DNA of 64,000 nt from Bacteroidales bacterium (GTDB lineage Bacteria > Bacteroidota > Bacteroidia > Bacteroidales > WCHB1-69): contig JAKSMG010000009.1 of assembly GCA_024400755.1 (NCBI GenBank), positions 1-64,000 on the forward strand, written 5' to 3'. Under the pieces are notes generated by a model that saw only the letters and a list, made by a program, of their open reading frames with translations, had not been told where the DNA came from and did not search any database. A program made the position numbers and the translations under genes. Numbering within the stretch: the stretch's first letter is position 1; every line of letters starts with the position of its first letter. Of the stretch, positions 37,079 to 46,804 are shown piece by piece.

Positions 37079-37086
37079 CAAAGATA
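37079..37086 (-). promoter_or_regulatory. -7 box for the TonB-receptor-like gene
   Basis: TATCTTTG on the minus strand, 37 bases upstream of the ATG at 37042, with a TTG about 18 bases further upstream. Confidence 0.55.
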
Positions 37087-37233
37087 TATAATAAACGACA
37101 ATATCAATAAAATATTGTACATTTTTTATAAAGACAATTTTTCCTGTCATACGTTCAATTTTACACTTAGAAAAACAAAGAAACGACTTAAATTTTTATT
37201 CATCAATTTGATCGCAAAACTATAAGCATACCT

Positions 37234-37731
37234 CTATTTTCCAGTAGCCAAACGCAGTGCTTTCGCCAACTGGTCGGGACAACTGGTTTCGTTCTTGGTT
37301 GAAGTGCATTTCACGCCTTCCAATTTTCCGATGGCTTCGTCAACAGCCATATCTTCCACCAATATGCCGATTCCTTTCGCATTGCCGTTACAACCCTTGT
37401 AGAACGACACATTATGAATTTGTTGATTGTCGTCGATTTCAAACTGAATCAATTGCGAACAGGTTCCCTTGGTCTTATAACGATATCTGACGCAATGATT
37501 GGCCTCATCACGTTCTTCCATCACGATGGTTCCCGCAGGTGAAGGTTTATAAGCCGCGAGATCCGCTTCCGTCATCGGATTTCTCTCATCATTTTGCAAC
37601 GAGCAGGTTTCTACATCTACCGTTTGATCCTGCTGAGACGCAGCGGAAGCATCCTGTTCCTTTGTGCCATTACCGCACGACATACAGGAAATTAACAAAA
37701 TCAGCACAGACATATTCAATATTTTCTTCAT
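37234..37731 (-). CDS. Exported TSCPD-domain lipoprotein
   Basis: A 165-residue protein. The N-terminus is a lipoprotein signal (MKKILNMSVLILLISCMSC) with Cys in a lipobox, then an acidic low-complexity linker. The last ~90 residues are a complete TSCPD domain (RYRYKTKGTCSQLIQFEI, FYKGCNGNAKGIGILVEDM, TSCPDQLAKALRLA) with all four conserved cysteines. The stand-alone TSCPD domain, also found fused to ribonucleotide reductases, is normally cytoplasmic. A lipid-anchored version is unexpected. It lies 30 bases after the FeS membrane protein gene and is probably cotranscribed. Role unknown; metal or cluster binding is suggested by the cysteines. Confidence 0.85.
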   Translation of the reverse strand: MKKILNMSVLILLISCMSCGNGTKEQDASAASQQDQTVDVETCSLQNDERNPMTEADLAAYKPSPAGTIVMEERDEANHCVRYRYKTKGTCSQLIQFEIDDNQQIHNVSFYKGCNGNAKGIGILVEDMAVDEAIGKLEGVKCTSTKNETSCPDQLAKALRLATGK

Positions 37732-37761
37732 ATTATTTTTTATAATTGAGGTTATGATTTA

Positions 37762-38682
37762 TTATTTGGCACTAATTGACTTACAGTGGGTAACCAGGCA
37801 TTCGCCACAATGAATGCAGGTATAATTTAATTTACGGCTTTCTATGCCCCTCATTTCACAGCGCTTGGCACAGCGTTTGCACCGAACGCAAGTGGCATCG
37901 TTAATCTGAATACGATGAGCTCCGGGAATACGTGAAACCCAATTCAAGACAAAGCCCATAGGACAGAACGACTTGCAGAACGGACGATATATCAGCATTG
38001 ACGAAACAATCAGCAAAGAGACCAAAATCCACATTAAAGTGCCGTGAACTGACAGACTAAAGATGGCTCGAAAAGGGTCATAACGACAAAACCAGGGCAT
38101 CTGTTTCACGACGAGCAAAACCACCAAGGCAACAACCGCAAAAATTTGAATGCTTCTCATCACGATTTGTGCCGTTTTAGTACGGAAAATCTGAAATATC
38201 TTGGCATTTTTCAACTTTTTGAAGCGTCCCAAATATAGATAATCCTGCAAAGCCCCCAAAGGACAAATCCAACCGCACCAAACCTTTCCATAAACATACG
38301 TTAAGAACAGCAAAACGCAAAAAACGACGAAAACCGCAATTGCCCGTTCATTTCCCAATAAGAACAGAACTGCCTGCTGAAAATATCCCACCGCACACTG
38401 GCAACCGCCGGTTGTAAATCCCAAGTACATTATAAAAATAAACATAATAGGGAATCTCCAAATAGACAGCCGCTTGGTATTTTTTGTGTTTTGAATCCAT
38501 ATACTAATGAGTGCCAAGACGATAAATGCGATATTGATTCTCACCAAGGACTTATAATTCAAAAGCCACCATTGGGTAATCTCACCATCACCAAGAGTGG
38601 CATTCTGCACCATTAAAAACACCAATGACGCTATCAGCAAAACCAAAGTCGTTCCCTGCAAAATTTTTGTTTTAGTTTTCAT
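37762..38682 (-). CDS. Membrane 4Fe-4S electron-transfer protein (NapH/YccM-like)
   Basis: A 306-residue inner-membrane protein with about six helices. Loop motifs WCGWICPLGALQD and FCKSFCPMGFV are the CxxxCP pairs typical of NapH/MauN/YccM proteins. A CQC lies near residue 95. The C-terminus carries two ferredoxin-type clusters, CVRCKRCAKRC and CIHCGECLVTHC. Such proteins pass electrons from quinol or ferredoxin to periplasmic enzymes. The adjacent exported TSCPD lipoprotein, also rich in Cys, could be a partner (inference). It lies 11 bases after the helicase gene. Confidence 0.9.
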   Translation of the reverse strand: MKTKTKILQGTTLVLLIASLVFLMVQNATLGDGEITQWWLLNYKSLVRINIAFIVLALISIWIQNTKNTKRLSIWRFPIMFIFIMYLGFTTGGCQCAVGYFQQAVLFLLGNERAIAVFVVFCVLLFLTYVYGKVWCGWICPLGALQDYLYLGRFKKLKNAKIFQIFRTKTAQIVMRSIQIFAVVALVVLLVVKQMPWFCRYDPFRAIFSLSVHGTLMWILVSLLIVSSMLIYRPFCKSFCPMGFVLNWVSRIPGAHRIQINDATCVRCKRCAKRCEMRGIESRKLNYTCIHCGECLVTHCKSISAK

Positions 38683-38693
38683 AACAGACCAAT

Positions 38694-40124
38694 TTATACC
38701 ATTGTTTCAAACATTTCATCTTTAAAATTAATTAAATACACCTTCTCGGTGGCACGAGTCAATGCCGTATAAAGCCAGCGCACAAATTCCTTATCCACTC
38801 CGTCTTCGGGTAAATAGCCCAAATCGACCAATACAACAGGCCATTGTCCGCCCTGTGTTTTATGGCAAGTCAGCGAATATGAAAATTTAACCTGCACGGC
38901 ATTCAGGAACGGATCCTTTTTGATTTTCAGATAACGCAAACGTTTGTCGGCAATATCCTGATAATCCATCGACACCTCTTGGTACAAGCGATTGGTATCT
39001 TCCTGCGACAAAGATGCCGACTCGCAATCCAAACTTTCCAAAATCAGCTTCACGTCAATATTTGGATACTGCGGATAATCACACAAACGCACAGTCACAT
39101 CAGCAAAATGGAAACCGTAAATTTCCTGTATCTTATTGATGGACAACACTTCCATAATATCCCCATTGGCGATGAAACCCACATCCGAACTTTCATCCAC
39201 CCAATAATAATTGTTTTTCACGGCCATCAGATAATCCCCAGTTGCAATCTGGTTTTCTCGAAACAATATTCGATTTCTGATTTCGGTGTTAAACATAAAT
39301 GCCCTCTTATTGGAACGCGTAATGGACACAATATCATCGTGTTCGTACTTACTGTACAACGAATTCAGTTCTTCTTCCAGCATACCGCCCGAAATACGCA
39401 GAAAATCAGGGAATCCTCGATCCGAAAAATAGGGAAAATCGAAATCATCACATCGCAATTTTTCCCGTAATTGATTGGCATTAAAAAGAATACCCGAATC
39501 CAAGGCCTGTCGAACGACATCTGTCAATTGACAGGATTCCACATTCAAATTAAAAGAATGCTTGAGATATTCGACCTGTAACGCCGGACTTTCATCGGAA
39601 TGAACTGGTGGCAACTGGGCATCATCCCCAACAAAGAGCAACTTGTTATGCTGTCCTTCAAAAACATAACCTATCAAATCTTCCAACACGCTACGTGACG
39701 AAAACAATTCGGAACGCTGCTGAGAATCGGCAATCATTGAAACTTCGTCAACGATAAACAAGGTATGATTCAGCTTATTTTCCTTTCGGCTGAAGTGCAA
39801 GATTCCCTCCTGCATTTGGACACGATAAATATGCTTATGGATCGTAAAAGCCCTATTTCCAGAATAGACAGAAAAAACCTTGGCCGCACGCCCTGTCGGA
39901 GCCAACAGAACCACCTTTTGATGCAGTTGGTTCAACGTTTTCACGAGGGCACTCACCAAGGTTGTCTTACCCGTACCGGCATAGCCCTTTAAAACAAAAA
40001 GTGGATTAAACTGCTGTGTGGTAATGAACTCGGAGAGCATTGACAACGCGACATTTTGTCCCGTCGTGGGTTCAAAAGGAATATTTTTCCTAAACAGCAA
40101 CCGAAAATCCTCTTTAGAAAGCAT
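38694..40124 (-). CDS. RecD-like DNA helicase (AAA_30 / UvrD_C_2)
   Basis: A 476-residue SF1 helicase. Walker A GYAGTGKTTLVSALVKTL lies near residues 47-64. DEVSMI is the Walker B, and GDDAQLPPV is motif III. The C-terminal UvrD_C_2 region has SYSLTCHKTQGGQW and WLYTALTRATEKVYLIN. It resembles RecD2/exonuclease V alpha without the long N-terminal domain. The start MLSKEDFRLLF at 40124 overlaps the tamL stop by 11 bases; a longer frame to 40253 would lie deep inside tamL. It is part of the ftsK-lolA-tamL run. Confidence 0.9.
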   Translation of the reverse strand: MLSKEDFRLLFRKNIPFEPTTGQNVALSMLSEFITTQQFNPLFVLKGYAGTGKTTLVSALVKTLNQLHQKVVLLAPTGRAAKVFSVYSGNRAFTIHKHIYRVQMQEGILHFSRKENKLNHTLFIVDEVSMIADSQQRSELFSSRSVLEDLIGYVFEGQHNKLLFVGDDAQLPPVHSDESPALQVEYLKHSFNLNVESCQLTDVVRQALDSGILFNANQLREKLRCDDFDFPYFSDRGFPDFLRISGGMLEEELNSLYSKYEHDDIVSITRSNKRAFMFNTEIRNRILFRENQIATGDYLMAVKNNYYWVDESSDVGFIANGDIMEVLSINKIQEIYGFHFADVTVRLCDYPQYPNIDVKLILESLDCESASLSQEDTNRLYQEVSMDYQDIADKRLRYLKIKKDPFLNAVQVKFSYSLTCHKTQGGQWPVVLVDLGYLPEDGVDKEFVRWLYTALTRATEKVYLINFKDEMFETMV

Positions 40125-42483
40125 GACCGATTGCAAATTTAAAGCCCTGTGCCCAATTCCACACCTTATCCGACTGTCGAACTCCTTCCGTCCATTTTTT
40201 ATTGATCCAAGGACCAATATCCTTACAGCGCGGATCATAAATTGGCACGGCATAATCTAAACGAATGATAAAGAAATTGAAGTCCAAGCGGATTCCAACG
40301 CCCGCACATAACGCCAATTCCTTATAAAAGCGGTTGATATTAAAAACCGCGTCTTCCATATCCTCGTATTTTTGGGCCAACCAAACATTACCCGCATCCA
40401 AAAAAACGCCATATTTAAAGGCCTTGTAAAACGTTCCCCTGTATTCGACGTTAAATTCCATTTTAACATCACCCGTATATTCTATTTTATTGGGATTGGC
40501 GTGACTGCCAGGACCGACACCACGGAAAGGGAAACCACGCATACTATTGCTGCCACCCAAGAAATACCCCTCTTCGTATGGAATAATCGAATTGGCACCG
40601 ACAGGCAGCTTAACCCCGGCATTGGCACGGATAGCCAGGATATTGTCAGTATTGATCGTATAACTATAATTCATCGTAAATTCAAGTCCCTGTAAAGAAG
40701 TGTACTTATATGAACCCAATTTCCAACGCTGATCGTGGGCAAAAAGCTCATTCAATCCGCCCAACAACATACCCGTAGATTCATAAAAAATGGAAATACG
40801 CATTTTATGCTTGGGTTTATACTGCTTGAACGGCACGACATAATTGAAATTATACTTAAATGACAACAGGAAAAACTTATCGAAACGCCTCTGGTATGAC
40901 TCGGTATAATAATCCATAAAAAGCCTGCTACGGCTATCATCTGTATTGATTGTTTTCAATTCAATCGGCATTACCATGTGATTCACAAACCTATTCGGAG
41001 CCCAAGAATAGGAATAGCCCACATTAAACATCCAACGACGATACAAGCCCGAATAATTACCGCCCAATTTCAAGGTCGTCATATATTTCAAGGCCTCAGG
41101 TTTTTGCAGATGCTTAAACAAGAACAAGCGTGGAAAATCGATGGTGACACTGGCACCAAATTCAGGATACTTGTTGTTTAGCGAATAGTAAAAATAACTA
41201 CCATAGACGTTGAAGCTGAAATTTTCAGCTCCCTTGAAAATATTTTTATTGCCGTAAGTGAACGACAAACTGGTTTTATCTGATCGGACATCCACCTGGC
41301 CGCTGATACTATGCACCCGCTGACGTACCAATTTATATTCCGAATTCAGAAATCCGATTTTATTTACCGTATCCCGCAGCCGTTCATCTTCCTTAAAGAC
41401 AATATCGATCGTACTGAAATTATTTAAATCATTCAATCCCTTTTTGGATTGGGAATACAGATTTTCCGAATACATCGTTCCGCGCTTACTGTAAATCCTA
41501 TCCGTAATCGTACGATACTTATAGTCTCTTTTCAACTTACCGTTTTTCCTATATCTATCGGGCACCTCAGGCGTAAGGAAACGATAGGTGGTAGAATCGC
41601 CCTTATCTCGATAGGTATAGAAAGTCACGGTATCGTATGTGACAGAAGTCGGATCGACAATATTATAATTTGTATGGATGGTCACATCCTCAAAATAATA
41701 ACGATACAGATATTTGTCAAAATCCTTCACGGAAGAAGTATCCATCACAAAAGTAAGCGTCAAGGTTTTATGACCTTTTTCATCCAAATGGTTTTGGGCG
41801 TCAATCGTATCCACCTCGCAATAAAACAGAGACGTATTAACATTATAATATCCTTGGTCACGCAGCAAGACCGTCATTCTTTCTATTTCCGAGGAAATCA
41901 GATCTTCGTCATAGCGCATATTTCGCTTAATCAAGGCATTACGAGAATTTACCACCAATATCTTTCTAAAATCATAAATAGGCACATTCATATTCACCTG
42001 ACGGACGAAATAGGGTTCATTTGCCTTTATGTAATAATTCACCTGGGCTTTCTTAGGTTTTGGGAACACCACTTCCGAAGACACCTCCGCAAAGAAGTAA
42101 CCCATTTTTTTCATTGCCGTCTTCAATTTCATTTCCGAATTGGCAATCATCATTGAATCCAGCAGCACAGGCGGCTCCCCTACACTTTCGCGCAACCACT
42201 TGCGGAATTTCGTATCTTTCAGTTCCCCAGTTTTCTTATCGACTTTAGGTTGATTATTGGCATAAAGACCTGTCTTGGCGTTGAAGACCCCCATAAACTT
42301 ATTATTGGGCAATGGAAGCACATAATCCACCATATTAGAAAATTCATCGCCCTTCACATCGGTCATTGTCACGGTATTCTTCATCAGCATATACTGATTA
42401 TCCTTCAACACCTTGGTTGAATCGCACGAAGCCAAGATGAAGACCATCAACAGAAAAACACCAAACAGACCTAACTTTCTCAT
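40114..42483 (-). CDS. tamL: Translocation and assembly module lipoprotein TamL (BamA family)
   Basis: A 789-residue Omp85-family protein. In Bacteroidota the TamA counterpart is lipidated; here the lipobox is FILASCDST. POTRA-like repeats occupy about residues 30-400 and the 16-strand barrel forms the C-terminal half. The barrel holds the conserved loop motif YFLGGSNSMRGFPFRGVGPG and ends in an aromatic (FAIGHAF). It would help insert or assemble outer-membrane proteins, with TamB, which is not in the window. Its ATG lies one base after the lolA stop, so the two are tightly coupled. Confidence 0.9.
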   Translation of the reverse strand: MRKLGLFGVFLLMVFILASCDSTKVLKDNQYMLMKNTVTMTDVKGDEFSNMVDYVLPLPNNKFMGVFNAKTGLYANNQPKVDKKTGELKDTKFRKWLRESVGEPPVLLDSMMIANSEMKLKTAMKKMGYFFAEVSSEVVFPKPKKAQVNYYIKANEPYFVRQVNMNVPIYDFRKILVVNSRNALIKRNMRYDEDLISSEIERMTVLLRDQGYYNVNTSLFYCEVDTIDAQNHLDEKGHKTLTLTFVMDTSSVKDFDKYLYRYYFEDVTIHTNYNIVDPTSVTYDTVTFYTYRDKGDSTTYRFLTPEVPDRYRKNGKLKRDYKYRTITDRIYSKRGTMYSENLYSQSKKGLNDLNNFSTIDIVFKEDERLRDTVNKIGFLNSEYKLVRQRVHSISGQVDVRSDKTSLSFTYGNKNIFKGAENFSFNVYGSYFYYSLNNKYPEFGASVTIDFPRLFLFKHLQKPEALKYMTTLKLGGNYSGLYRRWMFNVGYSYSWAPNRFVNHMVMPIELKTINTDDSRSRLFMDYYTESYQRRFDKFFLLSFKYNFNYVVPFKQYKPKHKMRISIFYESTGMLLGGLNELFAHDQRWKLGSYKYTSLQGLEFTMNYSYTINTDNILAIRANAGVKLPVGANSIIPYEEGYFLGGSNSMRGFPFRGVGPGSHANPNKIEYTGDVKMEFNVEYRGTFYKAFKYGVFLDAGNVWLAQKYEDMEDAVFNINRFYKELALCAGVGIRLDFNFFIIRLDYAVPIYDPRCKDIGPWINKKWTEGVRQSDKVWNWAQGFKFAIGHAF

Positions 42484-42484
42484 T

Positions 42485-43126
42485 CTATCTCATATCATTA
42501 ATATCCACACCAGGATGGGCTTTCACGTCAAAGCGGAAAGATGCGTCATCTAAAGTCGCATTGGTGACCAATTTATCTATGGAATAGGTATAGATGGTTT
42601 TGCCTTTTTCGTAGGCGGCAATGCTCTTAATTTCTTGTTTCGACTTATCCACCACCAAACGCATTTTATAAAACGAACTTGATTTGAGAGGCATCAAATC
42701 AATGATTTGCAGGATTTTTCCATTTTTACTTTCTTCGCGAATAAATTTGGAGCGATATTCTTTTGCCCAGCCAGACAAAATTTTAGCCGGATTCAGCAAA
42801 TTATCTTCCGCCTCGATATATTCAAAAATCGAGACTTCGTTAATGTCTTTTTGATAATTCCAAAGTGTCTTGCCATCGCAGAAACTGGTTTGATTTCCGA
42901 AGACGAAAGTATATTTATCCCCTTTTATCGTCATCGTACCGGTTTTAGTGTCCACCACTTTCTCGTTTTGTTCACACTTATAGGTATAGTCGATTTTCAT
43001 TGTAGAATAGGCAAGATACTTAGCGGACAATTTATTCAGGATCGTGGTTGCGCCGCCATCCACATCTTGAGCCGACACACTGACGGCCAAGATGACAAAA
43101 GCTAATAAGAAAGTTAATCGTTTCAT
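42485..43126 (-). CDS. LolA-like outer-membrane lipoprotein carrier
   Basis: A 213-residue periplasmic protein of the LolA-like family. LolA ferries lipoproteins from the inner to the outer membrane. The signal peptide is KRLTFLLAFVILAVSVSAQ. The mature protein shows the half-barrel strands KIDYTYKCEQNEKV, TGTMTIKGDKYTFVFG and TLWNYQKDINEVSIFEY. The start at 43126 is chosen for its signal peptide; a longer frame from 43189 adds a hydrophilic leader. It follows ftsK in the order common in Bacteroidota and leads straight into tamL. Confidence 0.88.
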   Translation of the reverse strand: MKRLTFLLAFVILAVSVSAQDVDGGATTILNKLSAKYLAYSTMKIDYTYKCEQNEKVVDTKTGTMTIKGDKYTFVFGNQTSFCDGKTLWNYQKDINEVSIFEYIEAEDNLLNPAKILSGWAKEYRSKFIREESKNGKILQIIDLMPLKSSSFYKMRLVVDKSKQEIKSIAAYEKGKTIYTYSIDKLVTNATLDDASFRFDVKAHPGVDINDMR

Positions 43127-43197
43127 ATCATATCGTATTAGAGCCCGAGGGCCATTATTCATTATAATATATTGTGATATGTTTAACATCCAAAAGT

Positions 43198-45891
43198 TTA
43201 AATTAATCCCATTTTTTGAAGAATAAGTTTGAGTTCTTCCGTAGATTTCACCTTAACCTCGCGAGGTTTTCCGCTTCTTTCCGCTGGTCCGACGATACCG
43301 AATTCCTCCATTTGGTCCATAATACGCCCTGCCCTATTGTAACCCAGTTTCATTTTTCGCTGTATGCTTGAAGTTGACCCTTGCTGTGTCTGTACGATAA
43401 GGGTTGCCGCATCGATGAAGAACGGATCGATTTCGTCGGAATTCAACTGGCTGTCCTCCTCGTCGCCCATCTTGTCGTTGCTGTCGGTATCTGGCACGTA
43501 TGGCAAGAGGAACGTTTCGGGATAGGCCTGCTGTTCTTCAATATAGTTGGCCACGCGTTCCACTTCCGGAGTATCGACGAAAGCGCACTGCAGACGAATC
43601 AAGTCGCTGCCGGTAGAAATAAGCATATCGCCCTTACCAATTAACTGGTTGGCACCGCTACCGTCAAGAATCGTACGGGAATCGACGATAGATGTCACGC
43701 GGAAAGCGATACGTGCCGGGAAGTTTGCCTTGATCATACCCGTGATAATGTTAACGGAAGGACGTTGGGTAGCGATAACCAAGTGGATACCGATCGCACG
43801 TGCCAGCTGGGCCAAACGAGCGATAGGCAATTCCACCTCACGACCCGCCGTCATAATCAAGTCGCCGAACTCATCGATAATCAAGACGATATAGGGAAGG
43901 TAGCGGTGACCGAAAGCCGGAGACAGCTTACGAGAGCAGAACTTGGCATTGTATTCCTTAATATTTCTGGTCTTAGCCAATTTCAACAAATCATAACGCT
44001 GATCCATTTCCACGCAGAGCGAGTTCAGTGTACGCACCACTTTCTTGGTATCGGTAATGATAGCTTCTTCCACGTCGGGAAGTTTGGCAAGATAATGATT
44101 TTCGATAGCGGAGTAAAGTGTAAATTCCACTTTTTTTGGATCTACCAGCACGAACTTCAGTTCAGAAGGATGCTTGGTATATAGCAACGAAGTGATGATA
44201 GCGTTCAAGCCCACGGACTTACCCTGACCTGTAGCGCCGGCCATCAGCATGTGCGGCATCTTAGACAAATCAACCACAAACGGCTCGTTACTGATTGTCT
44301 TACCCAAGGCAATAGGCAATTCGAACTTGTTGTTTTTGAATTTATCGGAAGCCAACACGTCCTTCATAGAAACAATATTCGGCGACTTATTCGGCACCTC
44401 GATACCAATGGTGCCTCGTCCGGGAATTGGAGCGATGATACGGATGCCGAGTGCGGCCAAACTCAAGGCGATATCGTCTTCCAAATTTTTGATTTTGCTG
44501 ATACGCACGCCTTCCGCGGGGACGATTTCGTACAAAGTCACGGTTGGTCCCACCGTAGCCGTAATATTCTTGATGCTAATGCCGAAATTACTCAAGGTTT
44601 GTTCGATACGCACTTTTTTCTCGGTCAATTCACGACGCATCTGTTCCTCACTGGCTTCCTTAGCAGGATAATCATTCAACAAATCCAAGGTAGGAAACTT
44701 GTAGAACGACAAATCCTTACGTGGATCGTAATCCTCTAAAGGTTCAGCGAGAAGAGCATTTTCAACCTCTTCGGAAGAATCGCCATCCACTGCCGGCACA
44801 TCTTCATCCTCGGTTGAATTCGCCTGTTCGTCCGCTTGGGGTTCTCCCGTAGCGATTTTCACCTCAAACGGCACCTCCTCGTATTTTTTCTTTTCCGGCT
44901 GCGAAGCGACAAGATTAGATGTAATCGGTTGTTCTTCCGTCTTTATGAAAAAGTCATTGTCTTCAACTTTCTCTGAGGTTGATGATGCAGATTGTTTGGG
45001 TTCGTCGAAGGTAAACACATTGCCACGATATTCGTCGCTGAGTTCGTTTTTGTTGGTAATGTACAAATCGGACAATTTCGTATCCTCGTTTTGCGGTTCA
45101 AACTGCACTTCTTCCTTTTTTTTGCGATTTTTACCAAACAGAGACTTGCGAACCGGCTTAACGTCATCTTCTTCTTGCTCTTCGTCGTCATCTTCATCTT
45201 GATCATAACGTTGTGGATGAGGCAATTTTACCTTCAGCAGAGTATTCATAGAAAAGCCGAAACAGAGAATCAGGATAACGAACAAGAAAACGATCAGGAT
45301 CAATATTGAAATAGCCCATCCCACATTCACGTGAAGAATTTCTGACAGATAATTACCAAAAGAACCTGAAAGAAATTCCACATCGGTATTGGCACAAAAG
45401 AGACCGAAAAGGATAGAGAACCAAGCCATAATCAGGATCGTTGTCACGGAAGTCTTGAAAAGTGGCAGCAAGGATTTGCCGAAAGTAAGTCTAACGCCAT
45501 AGAGGAAAAACAGGAAGGCGAAACCGACGGAAAATATTCCCATACAGCCATCCACGAAGTAATATGCGAGATGCGCGCCCAGCGTACCGGCCGCATTTCC
45601 AGGTTCGGTGGTAGAATTAACGTGAGAAATGTCGGCGGTATGGTGGAATAAATAAGACACAAGAGACACCAACAGCAACAACGAGAAAGCCATCAACAAG
45701 ATGCCATAGATCTGCAAGGCACGGGGACTCAACAGACTAAAGGCGTGAGCAGAAGACGTGCCTTCTTTTTTGCCTTTCGACTTTTTGACTTTCTTTGACT
45801 TCGCCACAGCCTTTTGCGAAGTCATCTTTAGCGACTTGAGTTGGTTGTGAACCTGAGGTTGTACTTTCTTTTTCTGGTGTGCGTTATACAT
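43198..45891 (-). CDS. ftsK: DNA translocase FtsK
   Basis: Septal DNA pump that clears chromosomes and activates dimer resolution. The 897-residue protein has a Lys-rich N-terminus and four membrane helices (to about residue 220). An acidic, variable linker (~225-410) follows. The motor has Walker A GATGQGKSVGLN near 550 and Walker B IVLIIDEFGDLIMTAG. The C-terminal winged-helix gamma domain binds DNA (QRKMKLGYNRAGRIMDQMEE). It is the first gene of the ftsK-lolA-tamL-helicase operon. A minus-strand -7 box lies at 45934-45927. Confidence 0.97.
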   Translation of the reverse strand: MYNAHQKKKVQPQVHNQLKSLKMTSQKAVAKSKKVKKSKGKKEGTSSAHAFSLLSPRALQIYGILLMAFSLLLLVSLVSYLFHHTADISHVNSTTEPGNAAGTLGAHLAYYFVDGCMGIFSVGFAFLFFLYGVRLTFGKSLLPLFKTSVTTILIMAWFSILFGLFCANTDVEFLSGSFGNYLSEILHVNVGWAISILILIVFLFVILILCFGFSMNTLLKVKLPHPQRYDQDEDDDEEQEEDDVKPVRKSLFGKNRKKKEEVQFEPQNEDTKLSDLYITNKNELSDEYRGNVFTFDEPKQSASSTSEKVEDNDFFIKTEEQPITSNLVASQPEKKKYEEVPFEVKIATGEPQADEQANSTEDEDVPAVDGDSSEEVENALLAEPLEDYDPRKDLSFYKFPTLDLLNDYPAKEASEEQMRRELTEKKVRIEQTLSNFGISIKNITATVGPTVTLYEIVPAEGVRISKIKNLEDDIALSLAALGIRIIAPIPGRGTIGIEVPNKSPNIVSMKDVLASDKFKNNKFELPIALGKTISNEPFVVDLSKMPHMLMAGATGQGKSVGLNAIITSLLYTKHPSELKFVLVDPKKVEFTLYSAIENHYLAKLPDVEEAIITDTKKVVRTLNSLCVEMDQRYDLLKLAKTRNIKEYNAKFCSRKLSPAFGHRYLPYIVLIIDEFGDLIMTAGREVELPIARLAQLARAIGIHLVIATQRPSVNIITGMIKANFPARIAFRVTSIVDSRTILDGSGANQLIGKGDMLISTGSDLIRLQCAFVDTPEVERVANYIEEQQAYPETFLLPYVPDTDSNDKMGDEEDSQLNSDEIDPFFIDAATLIVQTQQGSTSSIQRKMKLGYNRAGRIMDQMEEFGIVGPAERSGKPREVKVKSTEELKLILQKMGLI

Positions 45892-45926
45892 TATAGAACA
45901 AATTCAAAATATAAATAAACATCTTA

Positions 45927-46043
45927 CAAAAATACAATTTTTCATTGTGTTGATTTTTCTTTTTTCGAAAGAATATCAACAATAACTTGTTAGAATTTTC
46001 GTTATGTAAAACAAACAGAATAAGCAGAGTAATAGTATTTTTG
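45927..46043. promoter_or_regulatory. Divergent promoters of ftsK and the exbB-like gene
   Basis: TATTTTTG on the minus strand (45934-45927) precedes ftsK by 36 bases. TATTTTTG on the plus strand (46036-46043) precedes the exbB-like ATG by 18 bases. Confidence 0.65.
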
Positions 46044-46060
46044 TAAAAAAATTTCAGACT

Positions 46061-46753
46061 ATGAATTACCTAACGTTATTACAGGCCGTGGCCCCTGTCA
46101 GCGAAGCCGCCACCGAGGTTAAAGAAGAAGAACTCAGCATATTCAAACTGGTTTTCGATCCTGCGAGTTTATGGATTATGTTACCTTTGATCATTATGCT
46201 TTGCCTGGCCATTTATATTTTTGTTGAAAGATTATTGGTTTTGAACAAGGCGAGCAAAGAGGACCGTAACTTTATGAACAACATTAAGGATTTCATCCAC
46301 GATGGCAAAATCGACTCTGCCGTTGCGCTTTGCAAAGGCAACGACACGCCGTTGGCCCGAATGATTGAGAAAGGACTTTCCCGTTTGGGCAAACCGCTCA
46401 ACGACATTGCCGCCGCCATTGAAAACACCGGCAAATTGGAAATCCAACGCTTGGAGAAAAGGGTTTCCATTATCGGAACCATTTCGGGTGCCGGTCCGAT
46501 GTTGGGTTTCCTGGGTACCGTTGTCGGTATGGTTATCGCCTTCCACAATATGGCCGCCAACCCCAACAATCTTGACGTAAACACCTTATCAACAGGTATT
46601 TATACCGCGATGATCACCACTGTTGGAGGTTTGATCGTAGGTATTATCGCCTACTTCTTCTACAACATATTAGTCAGCCGTATTTCAAACGTAGTCTATA
46701 TGTTGGAAGCCAAATCGACCGAATTTATGGATTTGCTTCACGAACCGATGTAA
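46061..46753 (+). CDS. MotA/TolQ/ExbB proton channel family protein
   Basis: Inner-membrane proton channel subunit of 230 residues with three membrane helices, at about residues 33-52, 145-170 and 190-215. The second and third carry the conserved ISGAGPMLGFLGTVVGMVIA and IYTAMITTVGGLIVGIIAY. With the ExbD-like partner it powers a TonB- or TolA-type energy transducer. The three genes follow in order. In Bacteroidota tolQ and exbB are hard to tell apart by sequence. Confidence 0.93.
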   Translation: MNYLTLLQAVAPVSEAATEVKEEELSIFKLVFDPASLWIMLPLIIMLCLAIYIFVERLLVLNKASKEDRNFMNNIKDFIHDGKIDSAVALCKGNDTPLARMIEKGLSRLGKPLNDIAAAIENTGKLEIQRLEKRVSIIGTISGAGPMLGFLGTVVGMVIAFHNMAANPNNLDVNTLSTGIYTAMITTVGGLIVGIIAYFFYNILVSRISNVVYMLEAKSTEFMDLLHEPM

Positions 46754-46804
46754 TTCTTTCATTATCAATAAATTAAATCAATTAATAATTTTAGAATTAC
46801 GACG

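Noticed and set aside
40125..40253. N-terminal extension of the RecD-like helicase
   Set aside because: It would be encoded wholly inside tamL, and the helicase homology begins just after the ATG at 40124.
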